Below are positions 27,675 to 36,536 of a DNA stretch of 64,000 bases, in pieces. The DNA is taken from positions 310,001 to 374,000 of the forward strand of contig NZ_WNLA01000004.1 of NCBI RefSeq assembly GCF_009720865.1. Reading direction: 5' to 3'. The notes beneath the pieces are model-generated. The model did no database searches, was not told where the DNA came from, and saw only the letters and a list, made by a program, of their open reading frames with translations. Within the stretch, counting starts at the first letter, position 1. Each line of letters begins with the position of its first letter. The position numbers were made by a program, and so were the translations under genes. This DNA is from Pseudoduganella ginsengisoli (lineage in GTDB: Bacteria > Pseudomonadota > Gammaproteobacteria > Burkholderiales > Burkholderiaceae_D).

Positions 27675-28607
27675 ATGAGCAAATTTGCATTTGTATTCCC
27701 AGGCCAAGGTTCGCAAGCCATTGGCATGATGGATGGTTTCGCGGGCAACCCCGTGGTGGCGCAAACCATTGCGGAAGCATCGGACGCGCTGGGTTTTGAT
27801 ATCGGCAAACTGATGGCCGAAGGTCCGAAAGAAGAGCTGGACCTGACCACCAACACGCAGCCCGTCATGCTGACGGCCGCTGTGGCTGCCTACCGCGCAT
27901 GGATTGCCGCCGGCGGTCCCGTGCCAACCGTGGTGGCGGGCCACAGCCTGGGTGAATACTCGGCGCTGGTTGCAAGCGGCGTGATCGCCTTCAAGGATGC
28001 CGTGCCGCTGGTGCGCTTCCGTGCGCAAGCCATGCAGGAAGCCGTGCCGGTCGGGCAGGGCACGATGGCAGCCATCCTGGGCCTGACCGATGATGACGTG
28101 CGTGCAGCGTGCGCTGAAGCGGCTAACGGCGAAGTCGTCGAACCGGTCAACTTCAATGCGCCCGCGCAAGTCGTGATTGCCGGCCACGTTGCCGCCGTTG
28201 AGCGCGCCTGCGAACTGGCCAAAGCCAAGGGCGCCAAGCGTGCGCTGAAATTGCCGGTATCGGCGCCATTCCACTCGTCGCTGCTGAAGCCGGCTTCGGA
28301 CCGCCTGCGCGACTACATGGCCAACATCACGTTCAACGCGCCGCAAATCCCGCTGATCAACAACGTCGATGTCGCCATCGTCAACGATCCGGCCGCCATT
28401 AAAGATGCACTGGTGCGCCAGGCTGCGTCGCCAGTGCGCTGGGTGGAAACGATGCAAAAGGTCGCTGCTGACGGCATGACGCAAGTGATCGAATGCGGTC
28501 CGGGCAAGGTGTTGATGGGCCTGGCCAAGCGCATCGACGGCAATCTGGTTGGCAGCGCCATCTATGACCAGGCGACGCTGGACAGCATTATTGCAACGTA
28601 TAAGTAA
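27675..28607 (+). CDS. fabD: Malonyl-CoA:ACP transacylase
   Basis: Transfers malonyl from CoA to ACP. 310 aa with FVFPGQGSQ at the N-terminus, the nucleophilic Ser in GHSLGEYSAL (around residue 95), the RAQAMQEAVP arginine region, and the catalytic His in SAPFHSSLLKPA. The start fits the family exactly. A clear hairpin (28613-28641) follows the stop before fabG. Confidence 0.98.
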   Translation: MSKFAFVFPGQGSQAIGMMDGFAGNPVVAQTIAEASDALGFDIGKLMAEGPKEELDLTTNTQPVMLTAAVAAYRAWIAAGGPVPTVVAGHSLGEYSALVASGVIAFKDAVPLVRFRAQAMQEAVPVGQGTMAAILGLTDDDVRAACAEAANGEVVEPVNFNAPAQVVIAGHVAAVERACELAKAKGAKRALKLPVSAPFHSSLLKPASDRLRDYMANITFNAPQIPLINNVDVAIVNDPAAIKDALVRQAASPVRWVETMQKVAADGMTQVIECGPGKVLMGLAKRIDGNLVGSAIYDQATLDSIIATYK

Positions 28608-28612
28608 TAACT

Positions 28613-28641
28613 GGTGCCTGATACCGCAGGTGTCAGGTACC
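28613..28641. repeat. 13-bp-stem palindromic element between fabD and fabG
   Basis: GGTGCCTGATACC, GCA loop, GGTGTCAGGTACC. All 13 positions pair if two G-U wobbles are allowed. Its GGTGCCTGA.../...TCAGGTACC ends recall small palindromic repeats that are common between genes in related genomes; no T tract follows, so it is more likely a repeat or mRNA stabiliser than a terminator. Confidence 0.55.
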
Positions 28642-28659
28642 ACTGATTAAAGGATAGAC

Positions 28660-29406
28660 ATGACTCTGTCGAATCAAGTCGCCCTGGTAACGGGCGCATC
28701 GCGCGGCATCGGCAAGGCCATCGCACAAGAACTGGCGCGCCAGGGTGCGCGCGTAATCGGCACGGCAACGACTGAAGCCGGCGCGCAAGCGATTTCCGCC
28801 TACCTGGCTGACATCGGCGCCGAAGCCGGACTAGGCATGGTGTTGAACGTTACCGATGCCGCCGCTTGCGCCGCCATCATCGATGACATCGCCAAAACGC
28901 ACGGCGCCGTCGCCATCCTCGTCAACAATGCGGGCATCACGCAAGACCAGCTGGCCATGCGCATGAAAGATGAAGAGTGGGATAACGTGATCGCCACCAA
29001 CCTGTCGTCGGTGGGCCGCCTGTCGCGCGCCGTGCTGCGCGGCATGATGAAAGCCAAGGGCGGCCGCATCATCAACATCACGTCCGTCGTGGCGTCGGCC
29101 GGCAATCCAGGCCAGATCAATTACGCAGCGGCCAAGGCCGGTGTGGAAGGCATGACGCGCGCGCTGGCCCGTGAAATCGGCAGCCGCAACATCACCGTCA
29201 ACAGCGTGGCGCCTGGCTTTATCGATACCGATATGACCAAGGCGCTGGGCGATGACCAGCACGCGGCACTGCTGACGCAGATCCCGCTGGGCCGTTTGGG
29301 TAAGCCGGAAGACATCGCGGCAGCGGTGGCATTCCTGGCCTCGCCACAGGCCGCTTACATCACGGGCACCACGTTGCACGTGAATGGCGGCATGTATATG
29401 AATTGA
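28660..29406 (+). CDS. fabG: 3-oxoacyl-ACP reductase
   Basis: NADPH-dependent reduction of 3-ketoacyl-ACP in each elongation round. 248 aa, short-chain dehydrogenase fold: TGASRGIGKAIA nucleotide site, NNAGIT, catalytic Ser in INITSVVASAGNPGQ, and YAAAKAGVEGMTRALA with the Tyr and Lys. The C-terminal YITGTTLHVNGGMYM is typical of FabG. AAAGGA lies 9 nt upstream of the ATG. Confidence 0.98.
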   Translation: MTLSNQVALVTGASRGIGKAIAQELARQGARVIGTATTEAGAQAISAYLADIGAEAGLGMVLNVTDAAACAAIIDDIAKTHGAVAILVNNAGITQDQLAMRMKDEEWDNVIATNLSSVGRLSRAVLRGMMKAKGGRIINITSVVASAGNPGQINYAAAKAGVEGMTRALAREIGSRNITVNSVAPGFIDTDMTKALGDDQHAALLTQIPLGRLGKPEDIAAAVAFLASPQAAYITGTTLHVNGGMYMN

Positions 29407-29485
29407 TGGAATTGCGTGGTTTTGAGCACGCAAAGACATCATTTAGTAATGATTTCAGTCTAAATAGCACCACTTGCTGAAATTA

Positions 29486-29520
29486 GTTTTTCAGCGCGCA
29501 AACCTGATAAAATGCGCGCT
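29486..29520 (+). promoter_or_regulatory. Candidate acpP promoter with overlapping dyad
   Basis: A TAAAAT -10-like box (29508-29513) sits inside an inverted repeat AGCGCGC (29493-29499) / GCGCGCT (29514-29520), about 30 bp before the acpP start. A -35 in the TTTTTCA tract gives a short spacer. acpP is often transcribed from its own strong promoter. Confidence 0.4.
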
Positions 29521-29549
29521 TTCCGTAACAAACACAATGGAGCCATAAC

Positions 29550-29792
29550 ATGTCGGATATCGAACAACGCGTTAAAAAGATCGTCGCTGAACAACTGGGC
29601 GTCGCTGAAGCGGACATCAAAAACGAATCGTCCTTCGTTGACGATCTGGGTGCTGACTCGCTGGACACCGTTGAACTGGTGATGGCACTGGAAGACGAGT
29701 TCGAAATGGAAATCCCTGACGAACAGGCAGAAAAGATCACCACCGTGCAACAAGCGATCGACTACGCGACCGCGCACGTCAAGGCTGGCTAA
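29550..29792 (+). CDS. acpP: Acyl carrier protein
   Basis: 80 aa, acidic, with the phosphopantetheine attachment Ser in [19 protein letters not shown] (residue 37-38 region). Carries the growing acyl chain; AcpS, encoded at 41251, loads its prosthetic group. An AATGGAG ribosome site lies 8 nt before the ATG. The small C-terminal TAHVKAG is normal. Confidence 0.98.
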   Translation: MSDIEQRVKKIVAEQLGVAEADIKNESSFVDDLGADSLDTVELVMALEDEFEMEIPDEQAEKITTVQQAIDYATAHVKAG

Positions 29793-29824
29793 TCAGCCGA
29801 CCCGATCCACTCCAGGAGAATCGC

Positions 29825-31069
29825 TTGAGTTCTAAAAACCGTCGTGTAGTGGTCACCGGCCTCGGCTGCGTGTCTCCCGTCGGCAATTCGATTGCCGAAG
29901 CGTGGAGCGCAGTCACTGAGGGTAAATCGGGGATCGCCAACATCACCAAATTTGATGCGCAGCCTTTTTCTACCCACTTCGCTGGTGAAGTAAAGGGCTT
30001 CAATATCGAGGATTACATCCCCGGTAAGGAAGCGCGCCATATGGATACGTTTATCCACTTTGGCATGGCGGCCGGCATTCAGGCGGTCCAGGATGCAGGC
30101 CTTGTTGTTACCGAAGAAAACGCCGACCGTATCGGCGTGATCATTGGTTCCGGCATCGGTGGCCTGCCGATGATCGAAGAGCAGAAAGCGGATTACGACA
30201 AGCGCGGCCCGCGCCGCATTTCGCCGTTCTTCGTGCCTGCGTCGATTATCAACATGATTTCGGGCAATCTGTCCATCAAGTACGGCATGCGTGGTCCTAA
30301 CCTGTCCATCGTGACAGCGTGCACCACCGGCCTGCACAGCATCGGCGTAGCCGCGCGCCTCATCGAGTACGGCGATGCCGACGTGATGGTGGCCGGCGGC
30401 GCGGAATCGACCGTGTCGCCACTGGGCATGGGCGGCTTCGCCTCGGCCCGCGCCCTGTCGACTCGCAACGACGACCCGGCAACCGCATCCCGTCCATGGG
30501 ACAAGGACCGCGACGGCTTCGTGCTGGGCGAGGGCGCCGGCGTGATGGTGCTGGAAGAGTACGAACATGCGAAAGCCCGTGGCGCCAAGATCTATGCGGA
30601 AGTCCATGGCTTCGGCATGACCGCGGACGCCTACCACATGACGTCGCCACTGGAAGACGGTAGCGGCGGCAGCAAGGCTGTGATTGCTGCGCTGAAAAAC
30701 TCCGGCCTCAACCCAGACCAGGTGCAGTATGTGAACGCCCACGGCACGTCGACCCCGCTGGGCGACCAGGCCGAGGTTGTTGGCATCAAGCGCACCTTCG
30801 GCGATCACGCCAAGCAATTGGTTGTCAGCTCGACCAAATCGATGACGGGCCACCTGCTGGGTGGCGCGGGCGGCCTGGAAGCCGTGTTTACGGTCTTGGC
30901 GATTCACCACCAGGTGATTCCGCCAACCATCAACATCTTCAACCAGGATCCTGCCTGCGATCTGGACTTCTGCGCCAACGTGGCGCGGGATGCCAAGATC
31001 CAGTACGCCGTGAAAAACTCGTTCGGCTTCGGCGGAACGAACGGTAGTTTGGTCTTCGGTAAAATCTAA
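29825..31069 (+). CDS. fabF: 3-oxoacyl-ACP synthase II
   Basis: Elongating condensing enzyme, also active on palmitoleate. 414 aa with catalytic Cys in [12 protein letters not shown], His in [11 protein letters not shown] and His in [13 protein letters not shown]; it ends [14 protein letters not shown]. The start codon is TTG: AGGAG sits 7 nt upstream and the next in-frame candidate would remove the N-terminal strand [13 protein letters not shown]. It lies 32 bp after acpP and is probably co-transcribed. Confidence 0.97.
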   Translation: MSSKNRRVVVTGLGCVSPVGNSIAEAWSAVTEGKSGIANITKFDAQPFSTHFAGEVKGFNIEDYIPGKEARHMDTFIHFGMAAGIQAVQDAGLVVTEENADRIGVIIGSGIGGLPMIEEQKADYDKRGPRRISPFFVPASIINMISGNLSIKYGMRGPNLSIVTACTTGLHSIGVAARLIEYGDADVMVAGGAESTVSPLGMGGFASARALSTRNDDPATASRPWDKDRDGFVLGEGAGVMVLEEYEHAKARGAKIYAEVHGFGMTADAYHMTSPLEDGSGGSKAVIAALKNSGLNPDQVQYVNAHGTSTPLGDQAEVVGIKRTFGDHAKQLVVSSTKSMTGHLLGGAGGLEAVFTVLAIHHQVIPPTINIFNQDPACDLDFCANVARDAKIQYAVKNSFGFGGTNGSLVFGKI

Positions 31070-31190
31070 CGGAACTCGAGAAACCGTCGCGCGCGGCGGC
31101 AATGCTGGCTGAGAAGCGCAGCTGTACGCAAGTACAGTGAGCATCGCAGGCCGGCAGTGCAACGCGTAGCAGGTTTATCGAGATTCCGGG
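31070..31190. repeat. Long imperfect palindrome (about 120 nt) after fabF
   Basis: The outer arms CGGAACTCGAGAAACC and GGTTTATCGAGATTCCG pair with one bulge and one mismatch. Inside, GTCGCGCG..., GCAATGCTGGC and others pair with a complementary right arm, and the apex is a perfect CTGTAC-GCAA-GTACAG hairpin with a GNRA loop. It starts at the base after the fabF stop. The whole could be a mobile palindromic repeat (REP or SIP type) and would act as a transcript-end structure for the fatty-acid operon. Confidence 0.65.
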
Positions 31191-31303
31191 AACTAATTTG
31201 CACCGCCCTGGCCTAACGGTCGGGGCGGGCGCTGAATGGCGCCGGCCAGTCCGGCGCCATTGTCGTTTACGCCCCCACATTTTCCACTTCAACAGGCATA
31301 GCC

Positions 31304-31765
31304 ATGGGCATCGCCGTGTCGCTGTTCGTGCGTCCGTCGCGCTGCTTGCGCTGGCTGCAGGCAGGCATGGCCTTGTCCGTCATCATTGCTCCGCTTGCCG
31401 CGTGGCCGCCAGACGCGCCGTTGGTCTGGCTGGCTGTACTGGCAGGCTTTGTAGCCTTATGCCACCCGCCTCTGGCGCTCCGAAATGGCAAGGGCTGCCG
31501 GCTTGATATATCGAATAACGGCGCCATCCGGCTGGCGGTATACCTGAACCACAGTCCTTGCGCCGCCATGCCGGCGCCCATGCCGCTACAAATGCCGGCG
31601 CGATTGCTGCCGGGCGCTGTTTTGTGGCCGTGGCTGCTGGTGTTGCCGCTGCGGCTGGACGATGGCCGCACCGTGCGCTTGCTGGTGTTGCCAGACAGCG
31701 TGGCGCCGGGCGCCTTCCGTTCACTGTCGGTGGCATGCCGCGCTTGCGCGGCCAGGGATCTGTGA
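31304..31765 (+). CDS. YgfX-like small membrane protein
   Basis: 153 aa with two hydrophobic segments near the N-terminus (WLQAGMALSVIIAPLAAWP and APLVWLAVLAGFVALCH), then a soluble tail with WPWLLVLPLRLDDGRTVRLLVLPDSVAPGAFRSLSVACR. This layout and the VLPDSxxxxxFRxLxV segment are those of the YgfX (CptA) family, described in enterobacteria as a membrane toxin partner of SdhE. In betaproteobacteria a divergent member commonly stands just before rpoE. Here the rpoE start follows 48 bp later. Toxicity is not implied by the sequence. Confidence 0.7.
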   Translation: MGIAVSLFVRPSRCLRWLQAGMALSVIIAPLAAWPPDAPLVWLAVLAGFVALCHPPLALRNGKGCRLDISNNGAIRLAVYLNHSPCAAMPAPMPLQMPARLLPGAVLWPWLLVLPLRLDDGRTVRLLVLPDSVAPGAFRSLSVACRACAARDL

Positions 31766-31813
31766 TGCAGTGCCCACCCTGCACAGGCAGCGTGGCTGCA
31801 ACCAGGGGATGCG

Positions 31814-32410
31814 GTGACGACAGAACGCGAAAGCGACCAGGAGCTGGTCGGGCGGGCGCAAGCCGGCGATCGCGGCGCTTTCGACGTGCTGGTCATGAAA
31901 TACCGGCGCCGGCTGATGCGCCTGTTGAAGCGCGCCGTGCGCGATCCATCGGAAACGGAAGACGTGGTGCAGGAAGCCTTTATCAAAGCCTACCGCGCGC
32001 TGCCGTATTTCCGGGGCGATGCCGCGTTTTATACGTGGCTGTACCGCATCGCCATCAATACCGCCCGCAACCATGTGGCCAGCGTTGCCTATCGCGTCAT
32101 GGCGACGGCGGCGCAATCCCGTGAGCAGGCCCATGCGCTGGAAGAACAGCTGCGGGATAACAATACGCCGGAATCCGTGCTGGCCAGCAAACAGATTGCG
32201 CTGACCGTCAGCGCGGCCGTGGATGCGTTGCCGCATGAGCTGCGCATCACGATTATCCTGCGCGAACTGGAAGGCTTGAGTTATGAGGATATTGCGTTGG
32301 CCACGGATTGCCCCCTCGGCACCGTGCGCAGCCGGATCTTCCGCGCGCGCGAACTGATTGCGGAACGCCTGGCGCCGCTGATCGACAAGGCCGAGCAGGG
32401 GCGCTGGTAG
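31814..32410 (+). CDS. rpoE: RNA polymerase sigma-E factor (RpoE/AlgU)
   Basis: Extracytoplasmic-function sigma factor for envelope stress. 198 aa: region 2 with FDVLVMKYRRRLMRLLKRAVRDPSETEDVVQEAFIKAYRAL and FYTWLYRIAINTARNH, region 4 with LPHELRITIILRELEGLSYEDIALATDCPLGTVRSRIFRARE. The start is GTG with AGGGG upstream. Close relatives are usually followed by rseA and rseB; here the next gene is the DegP-like protease, 217 bp on, so the anti-sigma factor must be elsewhere or replaced. Confidence 0.96.
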   Translation: MTTERESDQELVGRAQAGDRGAFDVLVMKYRRRLMRLLKRAVRDPSETEDVVQEAFIKAYRALPYFRGDAAFYTWLYRIAINTARNHVASVAYRVMATAAQSREQAHALEEQLRDNNTPESVLASKQIALTVSAAVDALPHELRITIILRELEGLSYEDIALATDCPLGTVRSRIFRARELIAERLAPLIDKAEQGRW

Positions 32411-32419
32411 GCAAATGCT

Positions 32420-32444
32420 GCGCAATGGCCAGCACGCATTGCGC
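32420..32444 (+). terminator. Hairpin in the rpoE-degP gap
   Basis: Perfect 8-bp stem GCGCAATG / CATTGCGC starting 9 bp after the rpoE stop. No T tract follows. An 18-codon frame (ATG 32415, ending TAA) covers it but has no family features. The rest of the 217-bp gap holds AT-rich sequence close to the protease start and no gene. Confidence 0.4.
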
Positions 32445-32627
32445 GAGAAGCAGCACTGGCTGCTGCGTTAAAAACAGGTGGGACATGTCGCGCATTTGCC
32501 CCTTGAAAAAACTTGCACTTTGCAACATCTTGTATGGGCTGCATGTCTGGTTTTCGCTTACCATGTGCCGACCGGACGCACCGTGATTTGAATCCAACAT
32601 TCAAAAATATCCAAAATTTTCCTGCCA

Positions 32628-34121
32628 ATGAAAACGACTTTCCCGACTGCTACTCGCACTACGTTGTCCGCGCTGATGATCAGCGCAGGTGTCTTGTTCG
32701 CTCCCGCCATGGCTGGCCTGGCCCCTGCGGCGCAAGCGGCGTCTTCTTCTGTCGCGGGCTTGCCCGATTTTGCCGACATGGTGGAAAAAGTCGGTCCCGC
32801 CGTGGTGAATATCCGTACCACGGAGCGCCTGAAGCTGCAAAATGCGCCAGGCCAGGTGGATGCCGATGAAATGCAGGAATTCCTGCGCCGCTTCTTTGGC
32901 GGCCAGATTCCCACGCCGCGCGGCCCGCAAGGCCAGTCGCCGCGTGGCCGCCGCAATGCGCCACAGCAGGGCGATGAAGTGCAGCGCGGCATTGGTTCCG
33001 GCTTCATCACGTCGCCGGACGGCTATATCCTCACCAATGCGCACGTGGTCGATGGCGCCGATGAAGTGTATGTGACCTTGACCGACAAGCGTGAATTCAA
33101 GGCCAAGGTGCTGGGCGCCGATACCCGTACCGACGTGGCGCTGTTGAAAATCGAAGGCAGCAAGCTGCCCAGCCTGACCATCGGCGATTCCAGCAAGATC
33201 CGCGTAGGCGAGTGGGTGGTGGCGATCGGCTCGCCATTCAACCTGGAAAACACCGTCACGGCCGGCATTATTTCCGCCAAGTCGCGCGATACGGGCGATT
33301 ACCTGCCGCTGATCCAGTCGGACGTGGCCGTCAATCCCGGCAACTCGGGCGGCCCGCTGATCAATATGCGCGGCGAGGTGATCGGCATCAATTCGCAAAT
33401 CGCCACGTTGTCTGGCGGCTATAACGGCATTTCATTCTCGATTCCCATCGATGAAGCCATGCGCGTGGCGGACCAGCTGAAAAAATCCGGCAAAGTTGCC
33501 CGTGGCCGCATCGGCGTGCGCATTGGCGAACTGGGCAAGGAAGTGGCGGAAGCGCTGGGCCTGAAAAACACGCAGGGCGCCGAAGTGACGCTGGTGGAAC
33601 CGGGCGGCCCTGCCGACAAGGCCGGTATCAAGGCAGGCGACATCATCATTAAATTCAATGGCGTGCCTGTAAACCGTTCCAGCGACTTGCCGCGCATGAT
33701 AGGCAGCGCGCAACTGGACTCAAAGGCCACTGTCACTGTATGGCGCAAGGGCCAGCAAGTGGATTTGCCGGTCACTGTGGTGGAACTGGATAACGAGAAA
33801 ACCGCGAAAGCCGGAAGCGTGGACAAGCCGGATGTGGCCAATGCGCTGGGCTTCAAGGTCAGTGACTTGACCGCCGCTCAGAAGAAAGAATTGAGCCTGG
33901 ATGCTGGCGTGGTGGTGGTGGCAGCGGAAGGCGCCGCGGCACGGGCCGGTCTGCAGGCGGGCGATGTGCTGCTGCAGCTGAATAACATTGAAATCCGCGA
34001 CGCCAAGCAATTCAATGCCGCCGTGGCCAAGCTCGATCCGAAGAAGTCGCACGTGGTGCTGGTGCGGCGCGGCGACGTGGCGCAATTCGTTTCGCTGCGC
34101 CCGGCGCCGTCGTCGAAGTAA
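32628..34121 (+). CDS. mucD: Periplasmic Do-family serine protease (DegP/MucD)
   Basis: 497 aa. A signal peptide (residues 1-38, ending ...LAPAAQAA) sends it to the periplasm, where this family degrades or refolds misfolded envelope proteins. The trypsin-like triad is visible: His in TNAHVVDGAD, Asp in DTRTDVALLKI and Ser in VNPGNSGGPLIN. Two PDZ domains follow (about 285-375 and 400-490). It lies in the sigma-E locus and is likely a regulon member. In relatives MucD also shapes the sigma-E response by removing misfolded signals. Confidence 0.96.
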   Translation: MKTTFPTATRTTLSALMISAGVLFAPAMAGLAPAAQAASSSVAGLPDFADMVEKVGPAVVNIRTTERLKLQNAPGQVDADEMQEFLRRFFGGQIPTPRGPQGQSPRGRRNAPQQGDEVQRGIGSGFITSPDGYILTNAHVVDGADEVYVTLTDKREFKAKVLGADTRTDVALLKIEGSKLPSLTIGDSSKIRVGEWVVAIGSPFNLENTVTAGIISAKSRDTGDYLPLIQSDVAVNPGNSGGPLINMRGEVIGINSQIATLSGGYNGISFSIPIDEAMRVADQLKKSGKVARGRIGVRIGELGKEVAEALGLKNTQGAEVTLVEPGGPADKAGIKAGDIIIKFNGVPVNRSSDLPRMIGSAQLDSKATVTVWRKGQQVDLPVTVVELDNEKTAKAGSVDKPDVANALGFKVSDLTAAQKKELSLDAGVVVVAAEGAAARAGLQAGDVLLQLNNIEIRDAKQFNAAVAKLDPKKSHVVLVRRGDVAQFVSLRPAPSSK

Positions 34122-34131
34122 CCCGCGTCTC

Positions 34132-34224
34132 GTCATCCTCGCGCACGCCTCGGCGGCCCCGCGAGGATCCATGCTGAGCGCCTGGAAAGGGCGCACTATG
34201 GATCCTCGCCTGCGCGGGGATGAC
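34132..34224. repeat. REP-like palindromic element
   Basis: A 93-nt imperfect palindrome. Outer arms are GTCATCCTCGCGC and GCGCGGGGATGAC, inner arms GAGGATCCAT and ATGGATCCTC, with GCGCC/GGCGC at the apex. In translation it gives the VIPAQARIH-type string typical of widespread REP/BIME sequences in proteobacteria. It fills most of the gap between the protease and the glutaredoxin-like gene. Confidence 0.8.
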
Positions 34225-34246
34225 AAATTCACCCGACAGGCATCCA

Positions 34247-34495
34247 ATGCACTTCACCCTGTATTCCCGTTCCTACTGCCACCTGTGCCAGGACATGCTG
34301 GACGCCCTCAACAAGTTCCAGACGCCGGAGCATCCGTTTACGGTTGACGTGATTGACGTCGATGCGGATGAAGCGCTGGTCGCCCGTTTTGACGAATTGG
34401 TGCCGGTTTTATATGCCAATCTTGACGAGCCTGAGCTTTGCCACTATTTTTTGAACGAAGATGCGGTAAAAAGCGTGTTACTGGGCAATAAATAA
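34247..34495 (+). CDS. Glutaredoxin-like (thioredoxin-fold) protein
   Basis: 82 aa from the ATG at 34247; the upstream ATG at 34220 lies in the REP element. MHFTLYSRSYCHLCQDMLDAL puts a CHLC redox pair at the expected place of the short glutaredoxin family (DUF836/YruB-like). It continues with VDVIDVDADEALVARFDELVPVLY, the cis-Pro position of the fold. Proteins of this type commonly stand between mucD and lepA in Burkholderiales. The partner is unknown. Confidence 0.85.
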   Translation: MHFTLYSRSYCHLCQDMLDALNKFQTPEHPFTVDVIDVDADEALVARFDELVPVLYANLDEPELCHYFLNEDAVKSVLLGNK

Positions 34496-34630
34496 GTATC
34501 CCACTCTGAAAAATCCCCCGCGAAATCACGTTTCGCACACGGGATCCCTTCGAAAACCGGGCTTTCCCCTCTGAAATCCGGTAAAATGCCACCCTTGTAA
34601 AGCTCTTGTTTCCGTGCAGACGAAGTAACA

Positions 34631-34676
34631 AAAGCGCTCACCAGGGGGCCAAAGTGCCCTGACTCGAGCGCTTTTT
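34631..34676 (+). terminator. Rho-independent terminator upstream of lepA
   Basis: Perfect 9-bp stem AAAGCGCTC / GAGCGCTTT with an inner AGGG/CCCT pairing, followed by TTTTT. It ends the rpoE-mucD-glutaredoxin unit or, if the TAAAAT box near 34581 is a promoter, it could attenuate lepA, which starts 67 bp downstream. Confidence 0.72.
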
Positions 34677-34742
34677 GTATTGCAAAAAGAAAATATGCCA
34701 GTCACCGCCGGGATGGCGGCCGTCCTTTTTTAGATTTGTTTA

Positions 34743-36536
34743 ATGAACAACATACGCAATTTTTCCATCATCGCCCACATCGACCACGGTAAATCGACGC
34801 TGGCCGACCGCATCATTCAGCTGTGCGGCGGCTTGTCCGAGCGCGAAATGGAAGCGCAGGTGCTCGATTCGATGGATCTGGAACGCGAGCGCGGCATTAC
34901 CATCAAGGCGCAGACCGCGGCGCTGAGCTACAAGGCGCGCGATGGCCAGGTGTACAACCTGAACCTGATCGACACGCCGGGCCACGTGGACTTTTCGTAC
35001 GAAGTGTCCCGCTCGCTGTCCGCCTGCGAAGGCGCGCTGCTGGTGGTCGATGCATCGCAGGGTGTGGAAGCGCAAACCGTTGCGAACTGCTATACGGCGC
35101 TGGACCTGGGCGTGGAAGTGGTGCCGGTCTTGAACAAGATCGACTTGCCCAACGCGGATCCGCCCAGCGCCATTGCTGAAATTGAAGACGTGATCGGTAT
35201 CGAAGCCGGCGACGCCGTGCATTGCTCGGCCAAGACCGGCATGGGCGTCGATGACGTGCTGGAAGCCATTATTGCCAAAGTGCCGCCGCCAAAAGGCGAC
35301 CCGAATGCACCGCTGCAGGCGCTGATTGTCGACTCGTGGTACGACGCGTATGTCGGCGTGGTGATGCTGGTGCGTGTCGTGAACGGCACCTTGAAGCCAA
35401 AAGACAAGATCAAACTGATGGCGACGGATTCCGTGCAGCTGGTGGACGACGTGGGCGTGTTCTCGCCGCGCTCGGTTTCGCTGCCGCAGCTGACGGCCGG
35501 CCAGGTCGGTTTCATCATTGCTGGTATTAAAGAACTGGCTGCCGCTAAAGTGGGCGACACGATTACCTTGGCCAACGCACCGGCGCCGGCGCCGCTGCCA
35601 GGCTTCAAGGAAGTGCAGCCACAGGTGTTTGCCGGCCTGTTCCCGGTAGAAGCCAACCAGTATGATTCGCTGCGCGATGCGCTGGAAAAGCTGAAGCTCA
35701 ATGACGCCGCGCTGATGTACGAGCCGGAAGTGTCACAGGCGCTGGGCTTTGGCTTCCGTTGCGGCTTCCTGGGCTTGCTGCACATGGAAATCGTGCAGGA
35801 ACGTCTGGAGCGCGAATTCGACCAGGACTTGATTACCACGGCGCCGACCGTTGTGTATGAAGTCGTCATGCGCGATGGCACGGTGGTCAAGGTGGATAAT
35901 CCGTCGCGCATGCCGGAAACCACGAAGATCAATGAAATCCGCGAACCGATCGTCACGGTCAACCTGTACATGCCGCAAGAGTACGTTGGTTCCGTGATCA
36001 CGCTGTGTATCGCCAAGCGCGGCATCCAGATGGACATGAGCTACCACGGCCGCCAGGTGAAGCTGGTCTATGAAATGCCGATGGGTGAAATCGTGCTGGA
36101 CTTCTTCGACAAGCTGAAGTCCACGTCGCGCGGCTATGCGTCGATGGATTACGAGTTCAAGGAATACCGTCCATCCGACGTGGTGAAAGTCGACATGCTG
36201 ATCAACGGCGAAAAAGTCGACGCGCTGGCCATCATCGTGCACCGTTCCAACAGTGCCTACCGTGGCCGCCAGGTGGCCGCGAAAATGCGTGAACTGATTC
36301 CGCGCCAAATGTTCGACGTGGCGATTCAGGCAGCCATTGGCGTCAACGTGATTTCCCGTGAAAACGTGAAAGCACTGCGCAAGAACGTGCTGGCCAAGTG
36401 CTACGGTGGCGACATTACCCGCAAAAAGAAACTGCTGGAAAAACAGAAAGCCGGTAAAAAACGCATGAAGCAGGTGGGGTCGGTGGAGATTCCACAAGAA
36501 GCCTTCCTGGCCATCTTACAAGTGGAAGAGAAATGA
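34743..36536 (+). CDS. lepA: Elongation factor 4 (LepA)
   Basis: Ribosome-bound GTPase that assists back-translocation and initiation steps. 597 aa, standard length, with G1 [11 protein letters not shown]3 DTPGHVDF, G4 [10 protein letters not shown], the domain II and V folds, and the LepA-specific C-terminal domain with [24 protein letters not shown]. Its stop overlaps the lepB start (ATGA), the classical lepA-lepB operon. Confidence 0.98.
   Translation: MNNIRNFSIIAHIDHGKSTLADRIIQLCGGLSEREMEAQVLDSMDLERERGITIKAQTAALSYKARDGQVYNLNLIDTPGHVDFSYEVSRSLSACEGALLVVDASQGVEAQTVANCYTALDLGVEVVPVLNKIDLPNADPPSAIAEIEDVIGIEAGDAVHCSAKTGMGVDDVLEAIIAKVPPPKGDPNAPLQALIVDSWYDAYVGVVMLVRVVNGTLKPKDKIKLMATDSVQLVDDVGVFSPRSVSLPQLTAGQVGFIIAGIKELAAAKVGDTITLANAPAPAPLPGFKEVQPQVFAGLFPVEANQYDSLRDALEKLKLNDAALMYEPEVSQALGFGFRCGFLGLLHMEIVQERLEREFDQDLITTAPTVVYEVVMRDGTVVKVDNPSRMPETTKINEIREPIVTVNLYMPQEYVGSVITLCIAKRGIQMDMSYHGRQVKLVYEMPMGEIVLDFFDKLKSTSRGYASMDYEFKEYRPSDVVKVDMLINGEKVDALAIIVHRSNSAYRGRQVAAKMRELIPRQMFDVAIQAAIGVNVISRENVKALRKNVLAKCYGGDITRKKKLLEKQKAGKKRMKQVGSVEIPQEAFLAILQVEEK

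Noticed and set aside
32308..32586. Candidate rseA in the rpoE-mucD gap (92-codon frame)
   Set aside because: Most of it is the out-of-frame 3' end of rpoE, and the rest lacks the RseA sigma-binding helices or a membrane segment.
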